Below are positions 31,633 to 42,098 of a DNA stretch of 64,000 bases, piece by piece. The notes beneath the pieces are model-generated. The model made no database searches and was not told where the DNA came from. It was given only the letters and a program-made list of their open reading frames with translations. The DNA is from Spelaeicoccus albus. Lineage in GTDB: Bacteria; Actinomycetota; Actinomycetes; Actinomycetales; Brevibacteriaceae. Each line of letters starts with the position of its first letter. The stretch's first letter is position 1. The DNA lies in contig NZ_JACBZP010000001.1 of NCBI RefSeq assembly GCF_013409065.1, positions 1,922,001 through 1,986,000 of the forward strand, written 5' to 3'. The position numbers and the translations under genes were made by a program.

Positions 31633-32730
31633 ATGTTGCTGACGGCGGGAGTAATCTCGCTGATTTTTTCCCTGGTGCTCACCCCGAGCTTCGTCAAGCT
31701 GTTCCGGAAACTCGAGTGGGGACAGTTCATCCGGGACGATGGTCCGCGATCTCACCACGTGAAGCGCGGGCTGCCCACAATGGGCGGCATCATCTTCGTG
31801 CTGGCGACGCTGGTCGGCGTCTTCGGCTCGGCCCTCATCTTTCGCTCGACCGTGCCGGTATCGGTGCTGCTCGTCCTTTTCATGATGGTGGGCATGGCAT
31901 TTGTGGGATTTCTCGACGACTTTCTGAAGGTCCACAAAAAGCGCAGTTTGGGATTGACCGAGTGGCCCAAAGTCATTGGGCAGGCAGCGGTCGGGACCGC
32001 ATTTGCGTTGCTTGCCGTGTTTTATCGGGATGAGTCCGGCACCCCGGCGGCGACGCAAGCGGTCTCGCTCGACCGGGATATTCCGTGGGCGAATTTCGCG
32101 CAGTGGACTGCCGTTCCGGCTATCGGGCTCATACTCTATTTGATTTGGGTCAATCTGTTGGCAATATCGGCGACGAACGGGGTCAACCTTGCCGACGGGC
32201 TCGACGGTTTGGCCACCGGCGCAGCAATCTTTTCGCTCAGTGCCTACGTTTTGATAGGCGTCTGGCAGTTCAACCAATCGTGCTTCAGCGCCGCGATCGC
32301 CCCCGAAAATCTCAGCGCGTGCTACACAAGCCAATCCCCGCTGGGGTTGGCCACGGCCGCAGCGGCGTTGTGCGGAGCGTTGATCGGCTTTCTCTGGTGG
32401 AATACGAACCCCGCCAAGATCATCATGGGCGACACCGGCGCTCTCGGCATTGGAGGGGCAATAGCGGCGCTGGCGATTCTCACTCGCACCGAGTTGCTGC
32501 TCATCCTGGTCGGCGGGCTCTTTGTGATGGAAACGGCGTCCGTGCTCATTCAGCGCGGTTATTTCAAGGCAACGCACGGCAGGCGAGTTTTCCGCATGGC
32601 GCCGATTCACCATCATTTCGAGTTGAAGGGCTGGCCGGAGGTCACAATAGTCGTCCGGTTCTGGTCCATCATGGCGGTGTGCAATGCGGTGGCCATCGGA
32701 GTCTTTTACGCGTTGTGGGTCGCCCGCTAG
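31633..32730 (+). CDS. mraY: Phospho-N-acetylmuramoyl-pentapeptide transferase (MraY), stand-alone copy
   Basis: 365 aa from ATG 31633 (GTG 31627 also possible; no clear ribosome site). About ten membrane segments. MraY hallmarks: GQFIRDDGPRSHHVKRGLPT, MGGIIF, GFLDDFLKVHKKRSLGLTEW with the Asp pair, NLADGLDGLATG, MGDTGALGIGGAIAALAI and APIHHHFELKGWPE. Transfers phospho-MurNAc-pentapeptide to undecaprenyl phosphate (lipid I). It is not in a division/cell-wall cluster here: neighbours are gntR and a selenium-binding protein gene. NGVNLADGLDG differs slightly from the more usual NAVNLTDGLDG. It could be a second copy or a displaced only copy. Confidence 0.93.
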   Translation: MLLTAGVISLIFSLVLTPSFVKLFRKLEWGQFIRDDGPRSHHVKRGLPTMGGIIFVLATLVGVFGSALIFRSTVPVSVLLVLFMMVGMAFVGFLDDFLKVHKKRSLGLTEWPKVIGQAAVGTAFALLAVFYRDESGTPAATQAVSLDRDIPWANFAQWTAVPAIGLILYLIWVNLLAISATNGVNLADGLDGLATGAAIFSLSAYVLIGVWQFNQSCFSAAIAPENLSACYTSQSPLGLATAAAALCGALIGFLWWNTNPAKIIMGDTGALGIGGAIAALAILTRTELLLILVGGLFVMETASVLIQRGYFKATHGRRVFRMAPIHHHFELKGWPEVTIVVRFWSIMAVCNAVAIGVFYALWVAR

Positions 32731-32745
32731 CCCACTGTGCCGTGC

Positions 32746-32766
32746 GGGCGGCCCGCCCTCGGTTTT
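32746..32766 (+). terminator. Candidate intrinsic terminator after mraY
   Basis: GGGCGG-C-CCGCCC (32746-32758) followed by TCGGTTTT, 15 bp after the mraY stop. The loop is very short, so the real fold may open the innermost pairs. Modest support. Confidence 0.4.
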
Positions 32767-32844
32767 CGCACGATGGACAGGCGCCGGCCCGTCGTTCCGG
32801 ACATAAAATAGAAGCTGTCACCAAAATCAAAGGGGGCGGCGACA

Positions 32845-34245
32845 ATGGCGCAGACAGATGACTCAGGACGCCGGACCACAACCTTGTACCGCACGGTGGA
32901 CGACGCGATCGCCGCACCGGCCGAGAAACTGGCCTACGTGGCGTTATTGAATCCGGACGCCATCGCGGTGGTCGACACCGACGAAGCGTCCCCGGACTAC
33001 GGCTCCGTCGTGGGCAGGTGGGATCCGCCGCCGCACGACACTCCCGACGAGTTCCATCACTACGGGTGGAGCACATGCAGTTCGGCGCTGGCCGGCAACC
33101 ACGCCGGTCATGAGGACGTCGACAGACGTTACCTGTTGGTGCCCGGTATTCGGTCGTCGCGGATCTACGTGCTCGACACCGGGCCGGATCCGCGCAATCC
33201 GAAGTTGATCCGCACGGTCGAGGCAAGCGAAGTGATGGCGTCCGGATACAGCCGGCCGCACACGATCCATTGCGGGCCGGACGGCGTGTTCGTCAGCGGG
33301 CTGGGCTCGGGAACCGACGACGGGAACGACGGGCCGGCGGGCATCTTCACGATGGATCATTCCGATTTCTCCGTCACGGGGGCATGGGAGGTCGATCGGG
33401 GCACGCAGTCGATGGCCTACGACTTCTGGTGGCATCAGGACGCCGGAGTGCTGATTTCGAGCGAATGGGGCCCGCCGCGATTGTACGAGGACGGTCTCGT
33501 GCCGGAGGCGCTGTTGGGCCGCGAGTACGGTCATCGGCTGCACTTTTTCGACATGAAATCTCGCTCGCGGATCCAGGAAATCGATTTGGGCGACCAGAAC
33601 CAGATGGTGCTCGAGCTGCGGCCGTCGCACAATCCGATGAAGACGTTCGGATTCGCCGGCGTCGTCATCGATGTGTCGGACCTCTCCGGATCGGTGTGGA
33701 CGTGGTACCTCGACGGCGAGACGTGGAAAGCCGAAAAGACGATCACGATTCCGGCCGTGCCGATGGAATCCGACGACCTGCCGGAGCTCCTTGCCGGGTT
33801 TGGAGCCGCCCCGCCGGTGATCACGGATATCGGGCTGTCGCTTGACGACCACTATCTGTACGTTGCCTGCTGGGGGACCGGGGAACTGCGTCAATACGAT
33901 GTGAGCGATCCATTGCATCCGGTGCTGGCCGGGACCGTCGAGATCGGCGGAATCGCCCATCGAGCCGATCATGCGTCCGGCAAACCCTGGGCAGGCGGAC
34001 CGCAAATGGTCGAAGTCAGCAGGGACGGGCGACGCGTTTATTCGACGAATTCGCTCTATAGCACGTGGGACGACCAGTTCTACCCGGAAGGCATCCCGGG
34101 AGCCATGCTGAAAATCGACGTCGATTCGACGAGCGGCGCAATGACTCTCGATCCGAACTTCCACGTCGAATTTCCCGGCGCCCGGGCGCACCAAGTGAGG
34201 CTGGAAGGCGGCGATTGCTCGACCGACACGTTCTGCTTCGTGTGA
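32845..34245 (+). CDS. Selenium-binding protein (SBP56) / methanethiol oxidase family
   Basis: 466 aa, the usual family length. EFHHYGWSTCSSALAGNHAG, SGYSRPHTIHCGPDGVFVSG, MAYDFWWHQDAGVLISSEWG, HNPMKTFGFAGVVIDVSDLS, and ARAHQVRLEGGDCSTDTFCF at the C-terminus are family hallmarks, including the His residues proposed to bind copper in the bacterial enzyme. Bacterial members oxidise methanethiol to formaldehyde, H2S and H2O2. ATG start with AAAGGGGGCGGC just upstream. Transcribed alone; no sulphur genes adjoin. Confidence 0.9.
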   Translation: MAQTDDSGRRTTTLYRTVDDAIAAPAEKLAYVALLNPDAIAVVDTDEASPDYGSVVGRWDPPPHDTPDEFHHYGWSTCSSALAGNHAGHEDVDRRYLLVPGIRSSRIYVLDTGPDPRNPKLIRTVEASEVMASGYSRPHTIHCGPDGVFVSGLGSGTDDGNDGPAGIFTMDHSDFSVTGAWEVDRGTQSMAYDFWWHQDAGVLISSEWGPPRLYEDGLVPEALLGREYGHRLHFFDMKSRSRIQEIDLGDQNQMVLELRPSHNPMKTFGFAGVVIDVSDLSGSVWTWYLDGETWKAEKTITIPAVPMESDDLPELLAGFGAAPPVITDIGLSLDDHYLYVACWGTGELRQYDVSDPLHPVLAGTVEIGGIAHRADHASGKPWAGGPQMVEVSRDGRRVYSTNSLYSTWDDQFYPEGIPGAMLKIDVDSTSGAMTLDPNFHVEFPGARAHQVRLEGGDCSTDTFCFV

Positions 34246-34381
34246 GGGCGCCGCCCCGGCAGGGGCTGCGGGGGCGACAATGAATGTTGCAGTTTTCCTT
34301 GACCGTGTGACTGGCCGCATGTGACTGTTACGAGGTCAGCCGGTTCCGTCGCTCCCCGTCGGCGGCCGGCCAGGAGGACCG

Positions 34382-35536
34382 ATGAACGAGTCGCACTATC
34401 CCATTTCGAGACGCGCTGCTCTCCGCACCGGAAGCATAGCGGTCGCCGGCGCGGCGCTTGCCGGCACGCAGTTCATTCAACCGGCGCACGCGGCAACGAC
34501 GCAGCGAGGCGGGCCGCCCGCGCACGTCCGGCTGACGCCGTCCCAGCAGGCCGGCCAGCGCGTGATTTTCTCGTACCCGGGACTGACGCCGCCCGAAAGA
34601 CTGCTCAAAAAGATCCGGGCCGGCGAAGTCGGTGGAGTCATCTTCTTTGGTGAGAACATTTCCAGCCTGACTCAGATCGCCGAAGTCGTGCGCGAGTTGA
34701 AGAAAGCGCATGCAAAGAGTGATGTGCGAGCCCCGCTGATCCTCACCACGGATCAAGAAGGCGGCGTCGTCCGCAGGCTTCCCGGCGCACCGGAAAAGTC
34801 GGAAAAGGAAGTCGGCGAGTCGGCCGACCCGCTCGCCGAGGCGGCAAAAGCCGGAACCGGAGCGGGCGAGAATCTTGCCGGCGTCGGAATGAATTTGAAC
34901 TTGGCGCCGGTGCTGGACGTGTTCCGGACGCCGGGAAACTTCGACGATCAGTGGGGTCGCTCCTACAGCTCGGACCCGGCTGTGGCAGGAAAATTGGGTG
35001 CGGCGTTCGTCCGCGCGCAACAAGGCGTCGGCGTTGCCGCGACAGCCAAGCATTTTCCGGGACTCGGCGCGGCCACCCGCGAACAGAACACGGATCTGAA
35101 GGTCGTGACCTTGGATCAGCCGCTGTCGGAAATCCGGGACGTCGACGAATCGGCGTTCGCGCCGTCCATCGCCGCAGGCGTTGATCTCGTGATGACGTCA
35201 TGGGCCGTGTACCCGGCGCTCGACGCGAAGTACCCGGCCGGATTGTCGCAGCGGATCGTGCAAGGAGAGTTGCGCGATCGGCTTCATTTCCGCGGCGTGA
35301 CGATGACGGACGCCATTGAAGCCGGGGCGTTGAAACCATTCGGATCCTATGCGCAGCGCGGCGTCTTGGCAGCGCAGGCAGGTATGGACCTCTTACTGTG
35401 CTCCGCACGCGACGTGAGCCAAGGAGAGAACACCGTTGCGGCAGTGACCAAGGCGTATGAAAGCCATCGGCTGAACCCGGGTCATTTCAAGAATGCGCTG
35501 CGGCGGGTGATTCGGCTACGGGGCAGCCTCGGGTAG
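34382..35536 (+). CDS. Exported GH3-family beta-N-acetylhexosaminidase (NagZ-like)
   Basis: 384 aa. Tat signal: ISRRAALRTGSIAVAGAALA, processing near AHA-AT at about residue 38. GH3 domain: GEVGGVIFFGENISSLTQIA, LTTDQEGGVVRRLPGAP, AKHFPGLGAATREQNTDLKV, VDLVMTSWAVYPALDAKYPA and the nucleophile region GVTMTDAIEAGALKPFGSYA. The classical NagZ loop KHFPGHGDT is replaced by KHFPGLGAAT, a variant I recall from actinobacterial members. Expected to release GlcNAc or similar from cell-wall or glycan material outside the membrane. Ribosome site AGGAGG overlaps the start region at 34374-34379. Confidence 0.85.
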   Translation: MNESHYPISRRAALRTGSIAVAGAALAGTQFIQPAHAATTQRGGPPAHVRLTPSQQAGQRVIFSYPGLTPPERLLKKIRAGEVGGVIFFGENISSLTQIAEVVRELKKAHAKSDVRAPLILTTDQEGGVVRRLPGAPEKSEKEVGESADPLAEAAKAGTGAGENLAGVGMNLNLAPVLDVFRTPGNFDDQWGRSYSSDPAVAGKLGAAFVRAQQGVGVAATAKHFPGLGAATREQNTDLKVVTLDQPLSEIRDVDESAFAPSIAAGVDLVMTSWAVYPALDAKYPAGLSQRIVQGELRDRLHFRGVTMTDAIEAGALKPFGSYAQRGVLAAQAGMDLLLCSARDVSQGENTVAAVTKAYESHRLNPGHFKNALRRVIRLRGSLG

Positions 35537-35539
35537 GTG

Positions 35540-35992
35540 TCAATCGTCTACTGACGTTTTCTCCCCGAATTTTTCATCGAGCTCAATGAATGCTGCCGCC
35601 GACAAACGCGTGAAGTCGTCGACGCTCAAGTGAATTGTGTCGCCCGGCGCGAGTTTCACGATTGACGCGCCCTGCGAATACTTGATGACTGTGCCAGTGT
35701 CGAACACTCCGTTATTCGTCATGAGCGATTGGCAGATCAGTTCGAGTTCGTTGAGCGGGTTCCCGTCGGTTCCCGTCACGGCGCGGACCCGGTGGACGAA
35801 GAAGCGGTCGAGCGCAAGCGCCAGATTGTTGAAGAACACGGAATTGAAGTCGTCCACTGCCGCGTTGAGATCTTCATCGTTCGGGTTGATCTCGGCGGCG
35901 TCCGCCACCGCTCGGTAGGCCTTCAGCTGAGCATCGATAGTTGTTTTCGCGTGCTCGATTTCTGCGGCTGTGAAATTCGTCCGGCCAAGCAT
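35540..35992 (-). CDS. Conserved hypothetical protein
   Basis: 150 aa from ATG 35992 with AAAGGGAC upstream. Helical N-terminal part (LGRTNFTAAEIEHAKTTIDA), then FNSVFFNNLALALDRFFVHR, VTGTDGNPLNELELICQSLM and VIKYSQGASIVKLAPGDTIH. Soluble. It resembles a short actinobacterial family of unknown function with the same NGNPLNE and DTI core. Convergent with the GH3 gene, with only 3 bp between the stop codons. Confidence 0.7.
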   Translation of the reverse strand: MLGRTNFTAAEIEHAKTTIDAQLKAYRAVADAAEINPNDEDLNAAVDDFNSVFFNNLALALDRFFVHRVRAVTGTDGNPLNELELICQSLMTNNGVFDTGTVIKYSQGASIVKLAPGDTIHLSVDDFTRLSAAAFIELDEKFGEKTSVDD

Positions 35993-36200
35993 GAATTGTC
36001 CCTTTCGTCGTCTCCGAGCGCCTGGCACGATCCTCGCATGTTTCGTGCCGGAATCGGCATTTGAAGCAAACCCGAAGGCGCCGCTTCACGTGGTTGAAGG
36101 GCGTGCGTTTCGTTGTCGGGAGGGCGTTGTCGGTGGTGGCGTTTAGGGTGTTTGTAGATGGATTTTTAGCGGTAGGCGGTCAGCGCGGGAGGTGATCGGG

Positions 36201-37691
36201 ATGGCGGCGATTCAGCCGGAGGACCCGGCACCGGATCGGCACTCCGAGCACGCGCCAGCGCTGACTCCGGTATCAGAATCGGCTGCCGGCTCTGCTCCCG
36301 CGTCGATTGTTGAGCGTACTGAGGTTCTGGAACGTGAGGTGCGGTCGTTGCTGGCTGATGCCCGGCCTGGCGTGGTGAGAGGGCTGACGCGTCAGGAGCG
36401 CCGGCAGGCGATGCATGCGGTGAACACGATTGCCGGCGGGGTGAAGTTACTCACGACTCGCCTGGTCGGCGCGGAGGCTGCTTCCGGGGATTGGGCCGCG
36501 GACGGAGACAAAACGCTCGAATCGTGGCTCGGCCACCACACCGGCACCGGGTACGGGCCGGCGAAATCCGACGTGGATATGGCCACGACTCTCGAAGACC
36601 TTCCCGCTCTCGGCCAGGCACTCGAAGACGGCGAGGTGACGGTCGAACACGTGAGAGTCACGTCCAGGAAGTACTCGCGCGGGTCCGACGCGCAAAAAGA
36701 GGCCTTGTCGAGCGCGGAGGGGCAGGCGGACCTGGTCCACAAGGCCGGTCGGGCCGACGCCGGCGCGTTCGGTAAACAACTCGACCAAGACCTCGCCCGT
36801 ATCGACGCGGCGAAGCTTGAACGCGACCGGGACGCGGTGCGCCGGCGCCGGTTTGTGAAGCTGTCCGATCGGAACGGCGGGGTCCAGATCGACGGGTTCG
36901 TCGACCCGGTCGCCGGCGAACACCTGCGGGCGGCCCTGGACGCCGCGACACCCCGGCCGTCGGCCGAGGACACGCGCACTCCCGGCAACCGGCGCGCCGA
37001 CGCACTGACCGCGATCGCCAGGCACGCGCTCGACTCCGGTGACTACAAGACCGGCGGGAACGTCCGCCCCCACGTGATGGCCACCCTGTCCGCGAGCGAA
37101 TGGGCCGACTGGCAACGGTCCGGCAAGGCCCCCACCCGGGCGCCGGGCGCGACCATCGGCGATAATATTCCACTCGCCCCGTCCGAAATCGACACACTAC
37201 TGTGTGACTGCACGCTCATGCGCGCCGTCCTCGACCCGGACGGCCAACCCGTCGATCTCGGCCGGAACAAGCGCACCTTCACCGCCTACCAGCGCAAAGC
37301 ACTCCTGCTCCGCGACAGGCACTGCACGTGGCCCGGCTGCACCATGCCCGGCACCTACACCGAAGACCACCACGTCGACGAATGGGCCGCCGACAACGGA
37401 ACCACCAGTATCGACAACGGCGTTCTGGTCTGCTCCTTCCACCACCACTACATCCACTCCCACGACATCACCATCAGCCCCATCCAAGGCGGCTTCCAAT
37501 TCACCCACCCCGACGGCCGACTCATCGGCGAACACCTGTTCACACGCCACGACCCACCACCCGCGTGGGCAGTCGGAGACGACACACAACCCCACGGGGA
37601 CACCTACACCCACGCGGACAAGACCACCCACGCCGACGAGGACCCTACCGGCCGACCACCAGATCCACCACCACAACTCCCACTCGAATAA
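36201..37691 (+). CDS. DUF222/HNH endonuclease-domain protein (13E12 type)
   Basis: 496 aa from ATG 36201, GGGAGG 9 nt upstream. N-terminal DUF222 helical region (about 60-300) with RQERRQAMHAVNTIAGGVKL and GNRRADALTAIARHALDSGD. C-terminal HNH: RDRHCTWPGCTMPGTYTEDH then HVDEWAADNGTTSIDNGVLV and CSFHHHYIHSHDI, with the two Cys and the His/Asn of an HNH core. Such genes are multicopy in many actinobacteria and often embedded in repeat regions; their role is not settled. Third-codon C richness near the 3' end is marked. No other mobile genes adjoin. Confidence 0.88.
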   Translation: MAAIQPEDPAPDRHSEHAPALTPVSESAAGSAPASIVERTEVLEREVRSLLADARPGVVRGLTRQERRQAMHAVNTIAGGVKLLTTRLVGAEAASGDWAADGDKTLESWLGHHTGTGYGPAKSDVDMATTLEDLPALGQALEDGEVTVEHVRVTSRKYSRGSDAQKEALSSAEGQADLVHKAGRADAGAFGKQLDQDLARIDAAKLERDRDAVRRRRFVKLSDRNGGVQIDGFVDPVAGEHLRAALDAATPRPSAEDTRTPGNRRADALTAIARHALDSGDYKTGGNVRPHVMATLSASEWADWQRSGKAPTRAPGATIGDNIPLAPSEIDTLLCDCTLMRAVLDPDGQPVDLGRNKRTFTAYQRKALLLRDRHCTWPGCTMPGTYTEDHHVDEWAADNGTTSIDNGVLVCSFHHHYIHSHDITISPIQGGFQFTHPDGRLIGEHLFTRHDPPPAWAVGDDTQPHGDTYTHADKTTHADEDPTGRPPDPPPQLPLE

Positions 37692-37808
37692 CTCTCGCCC
37701 GGGCGAACGATCCCGCGGGTCTCCCTGCGCGCGGCCGGCAGAATAGATAAGCTGACGCAGCAGGCGGAACGGACCGCCAATGTACTGCGCGAGACGGGAA
37801 GGGGCCGC

Positions 37809-38870
37809 ATGGAAACCACCGTGCTGGACCGTACCCGCTCGGCTGTCGCATCATTATCGCCCGGATACTTCGCACTCGTCATGGCCAGCGGAATCATCTC
37901 CACCGGTCTGTTCATGGCCGGAGTGCCGCTACTGTCGATGGCGCTCTTGATCGTGTGCATTGCTGCTTTCATCATCATTCTTGCGCTGACGATCTGGCGT
38001 CTTATCAAATTCCGGGCAGAAGCACGCGCGGACTTCGAAAACCCGAAGATTGCGTTCGCGTTCAACACCTACGTGGCGGGAGCGAACGTTCTGGCGGTCC
38101 GGCTCGCTCTGCAAGGGCTTGTCGGCATTTCGATCGTGCTGTTGGCCTTGGCGGTCGTGACGTGGCTGATTTTCGCTTATACGATGCCGTGGACGACGTT
38201 GCTCGGCCGGAAAAAGACGACACTGCTGAAATCCGTCAACGGCACCTGGTTCGTCTGGGTGGTCGCCAGTCAGTCCGTTGCCGTTGCCTCCGCCACCGTC
38301 GAGCCGTCAATGAGCCAATGGCGCGACGGGCTGGCGATTCTCGCGGTTGGGGCCTGGTCGGTCGGCGTGATCTGGTACGTGGCTGTCGGCATCTTCGTCG
38401 CCGTTCGTCTTTTGCTCTACGACCTCACGCCGGAGGAGCTGAACCCGCCCTACGCCGTATCGATGGGCGCGCTGGCCATCACAATTTTGGCCGGCACCAA
38501 GATCGTCGATATGGAACAAGCCCCGATGGTCGATGCGACTCAGCATTTGATTGCCGGCGTCACAGTGGTCTTCTGGGCATTCACGACCGGGCTGATACCC
38601 ATGCTGCTCATCGCAGTATGGTGGCGGCACGTCATCCACCGGGTCTCGAAGGCGTATGAGCCCTCGATCTGGAGTGCGATCTTTCCGCTCGGCATGTACG
38701 CGGTCGCCAGTATGTCGCTCGGACGGGCGGATAAGCTTCCGATGATCGAAGCTATCGGACACTCGGAGTTGTGGTTCGCGTTCGCGTGCTGGCTGGTCAC
38801 TCTTGTCAGCATGCTGATTCACCTATGGCGCACCCTGGCCCGCACCAACGCGGTTGGAGGTACTGCATGA
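37809..38870 (+). CDS. TDT-family (TehA/SLAC1-like) transporter
   Basis: 353 aa, ATG with GGAAGGGGCC upstream. Ten membrane segments expected. SPGYFALVMASGIISTGLFM at the N-terminus, NGTWFVWVVASQSVAVASAT, then IFPLGMYAVASMSLGRADKL are typical of the tellurite-resistance/dicarboxylate (voltage-dependent anion channel) family. Substrates range over malate, sulfite, nitrate and chloride. It overlaps the formylglycine-generating-enzyme gene by 4 bp, so transport of a sulphur-containing anion such as sulfite is an attractive but unproven role. Confidence 0.85.
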   Translation: METTVLDRTRSAVASLSPGYFALVMASGIISTGLFMAGVPLLSMALLIVCIAAFIIILALTIWRLIKFRAEARADFENPKIAFAFNTYVAGANVLAVRLALQGLVGISIVLLALAVVTWLIFAYTMPWTTLLGRKKTTLLKSVNGTWFVWVVASQSVAVASATVEPSMSQWRDGLAILAVGAWSVGVIWYVAVGIFVAVRLLLYDLTPEELNPPYAVSMGALAITILAGTKIVDMEQAPMVDATQHLIAGVTVVFWAFTTGLIPMLLIAVWWRHVIHRVSKAYEPSIWSAIFPLGMYAVASMSLGRADKLPMIEAIGHSELWFAFACWLVTLVSMLIHLWRTLARTNAVGGTA

Positions 38871-39835
38871 CACCGCATTGCTGCGCGCCGTCATTTGACG
38901 GCGGAGGAGCGCGGGGCAGTGAACCTGAACATGATTGCGAGGCTGACGGGGCGGGCGTCCGGCAGGATGGTGTTCACCCGATCGAACAAGCGACGATACC
39001 GGCCGGCAAGTTTGCCATGGGAGACGCATTTGCCGAGGGGTACCCGGCCGACGGCGAATTGCCCGTGCATGACGTGACGGTGTCGGAATTCTCCATCGAC
39101 GTCACGACAGTCACCAACGCGGCGTTTGCCGCCTTCGTCCGGGACACGGGGTACAGGACGGAATCGGAGAACTTCGGGTATTCGGCGGTTTTCCACCATT
39201 TGTTCCGCGGCTCGGGCGAAGACGAACTCGGCCATGTGGCGGATGCGCCATGGTGGCTCGGTATCGCCGGAGCCGATTGGCGTCACCCCGGCGGTCGCAA
39301 GACGAGCATCGACGGGCTGGATGACCACCCCGTCGTGCACGTCAGCTGGAACGACGCGCAGGCGTACTGCCGTTGGGCCGGACGGCGATTGCCGACCGAG
39401 GCCGAATGGGAGTACGCCTCACGCGGCGGTCTGGCAGGCGCCCGGTTCCCGTGGGGGGACGAGCTCGGCGCAGACGATGCCGGCAACGGGGCCTGGCCCT
39501 GCAATATCTGGCAGGGAGACTTCCCGCGATCCAACACGGTGGCCGACGGGTGGGAATCGACTGCCCCGGTGCGTACCTTCGCCCCGAACGGATACGGCCT
39601 GTGGCAGACCACCGGCAACGTGTGGGAGTGGTGCGCCGACAACTTCGATCCGGGGTATTACCGTGAGTCGCCGGACGTGGACCCGGCCGGCCCCGCCGAA
39701 TCGCCGGTCAAAGTGATGCGCGGCGGATCCTTCCTTTGCCACGCGTCGTACTGCTATCGGTACCGCAATGCTGCGCGCTCGTCGAACACGCCGGATTCGG
39801 CAACCTGCAATATGGGATTTCGCACCGTCGCCTGA
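38867..39835 (+). CDS. Formylglycine-generating enzyme family protein
   Basis: 322 aa from ATG 38867 within ATGA, GGAGG 6 nt upstream. FGE-sulfatase domain: IPAGKFAMGDAFAEGYPADG, HDVTVSEFSIDVTTVTNAAF, RLPTEAEWEYASRGGLAGAR, TTGNVWEWCADNFDPGYY and RGGSFLCHASYCYRYRNAAR. The two Cys of LCHASYC match the paired copper-binding/active-site cysteines of true FGEs. These oxidise a Cys in type I sulfatases to formylglycine. No sulfatase gene is in the window, so the client is elsewhere. The N-terminal 40 residues (with CC, Gly/Asp-rich) are not part of the domain. Confidence 0.9.
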   Translation: MTPHCCAPSFDGGGARGSEPEHDCEADGAGVRQDGVHPIEQATIPAGKFAMGDAFAEGYPADGELPVHDVTVSEFSIDVTTVTNAAFAAFVRDTGYRTESENFGYSAVFHHLFRGSGEDELGHVADAPWWLGIAGADWRHPGGRKTSIDGLDDHPVVHVSWNDAQAYCRWAGRRLPTEAEWEYASRGGLAGARFPWGDELGADDAGNGAWPCNIWQGDFPRSNTVADGWESTAPVRTFAPNGYGLWQTTGNVWEWCADNFDPGYYRESPDVDPAGPAESPVKVMRGGSFLCHASYCYRYRNAARSSNTPDSATCNMGFRTVA

Positions 39836-39841
39836 CGCGAT

Positions 39842-40345
39842 CTACCGAGGCAGGAGACCGCGAACGTAGGCGGCCTGGCCGGCGTGTTGCATATCGTCGC
39901 CGATTACGCTGACCAACCGGACGCCGAGCGTGACCGGCGGATTCCAATTTTCGTCGATGACGCGGGACAAGTCGTCATCGTTCAGCGTTTTCAGGTATTC
40001 GACGGTGCGGTCGTACACCGCGTCGTGGTATCCCAACAGGTTCGACGCCGTCGCCGTGACCGCCGCGACGTCCGACGAGGAATGCCCAAAGCCCGTTGAC
40101 TCCGCGGGAAGAGGCAGGTCGAATCGCTCGGCCCACCCGTCCGCCGTCCAGACCTGAGGGGTGCCGGCGGCGTCGTTGATGTGGTCGTCTTGAACCCGGG
40201 TGAGGTGCCAGACCAGCCAAGCGATGGAGTTGGCGTCGGGGGTGGGACGGTACGTGAGCTGCTCCGTGGAAAGCCCTCGGGCGGCTTCGTGCGCGTTTTC
40301 GCGGATCCTGCCGAATGCGTCGGTCAGCAAGTCGAAAGTCGTCAT
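39842..40345 (-). CDS. DinB/mycothiol-dependent transferase-like protein
   Basis: 167 aa. TEQLTYRPTPDANSIAWLVW-HLTRVQDDHIND, TASNLLGYHDAVYDRTVEYL and VSVIGDDMQHAGQAAYVRGL carry the three His of the DinB metal site. This DUF664 branch is common in mycothiol-producing actinobacteria. Role is probably thiol transfer in detoxification; substrate unknown. Ends 6 bp from the convergent FGE gene. Confidence 0.82.
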   Translation of the reverse strand: MTTFDLLTDAFGRIRENAHEAARGLSTEQLTYRPTPDANSIAWLVWHLTRVQDDHINDAAGTPQVWTADGWAERFDLPLPAESTGFGHSSSDVAAVTATASNLLGYHDAVYDRTVEYLKTLNDDDLSRVIDENWNPPVTLGVRLVSVIGDDMQHAGQAAYVRGLLPR

Positions 40346-40557
40346 ACCCTCACGTCCTTAAGATTGAGCCGTTCATGAGTTCAACGTTGCAGCGGGTGGC
40401 GATTGTTCCGGCTTCCCCCGCCCTCACTTGCGAGCATACTCGGCCGGTCCGCTGCCCCGAATGCGGCGGAAAGGGCCCGTGAGCGTTAAAGTTCAGTTGG
40501 ATACCGGCGGGTTCGAACGGACCGGCCGGACGAGATCGTCAAGGCCAGAGGGAGACC

Positions 40558-42045
<1,488 letters not shown>

Positions 42046-42098
42046 CACTGCGGCCCGAACCCAAAACGCTCGAGCGGACCCACGCGAGGAGTAAGGCT

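Noticed and set aside
30829-32616. 595-codon minus-strand open frame across gntR and mraY
   Set aside because: It is the complement of two clearly conserved genes; composition is His/Arg/Glu-rich as expected for an antisense frame in high-GC DNA.
34253-34266. GCCCC/GGGGC hairpin after the selenium-binding protein gene
   Set aside because: Only 5 bp with no U-run in GC-rich DNA; chance level.
36201-37691. HNH protein as a sign of a homing or phage element
   Set aside because: DUF222-HNH genes are common multicopy chromosomal genes in actinobacteria; nothing mobile adjoins this one.
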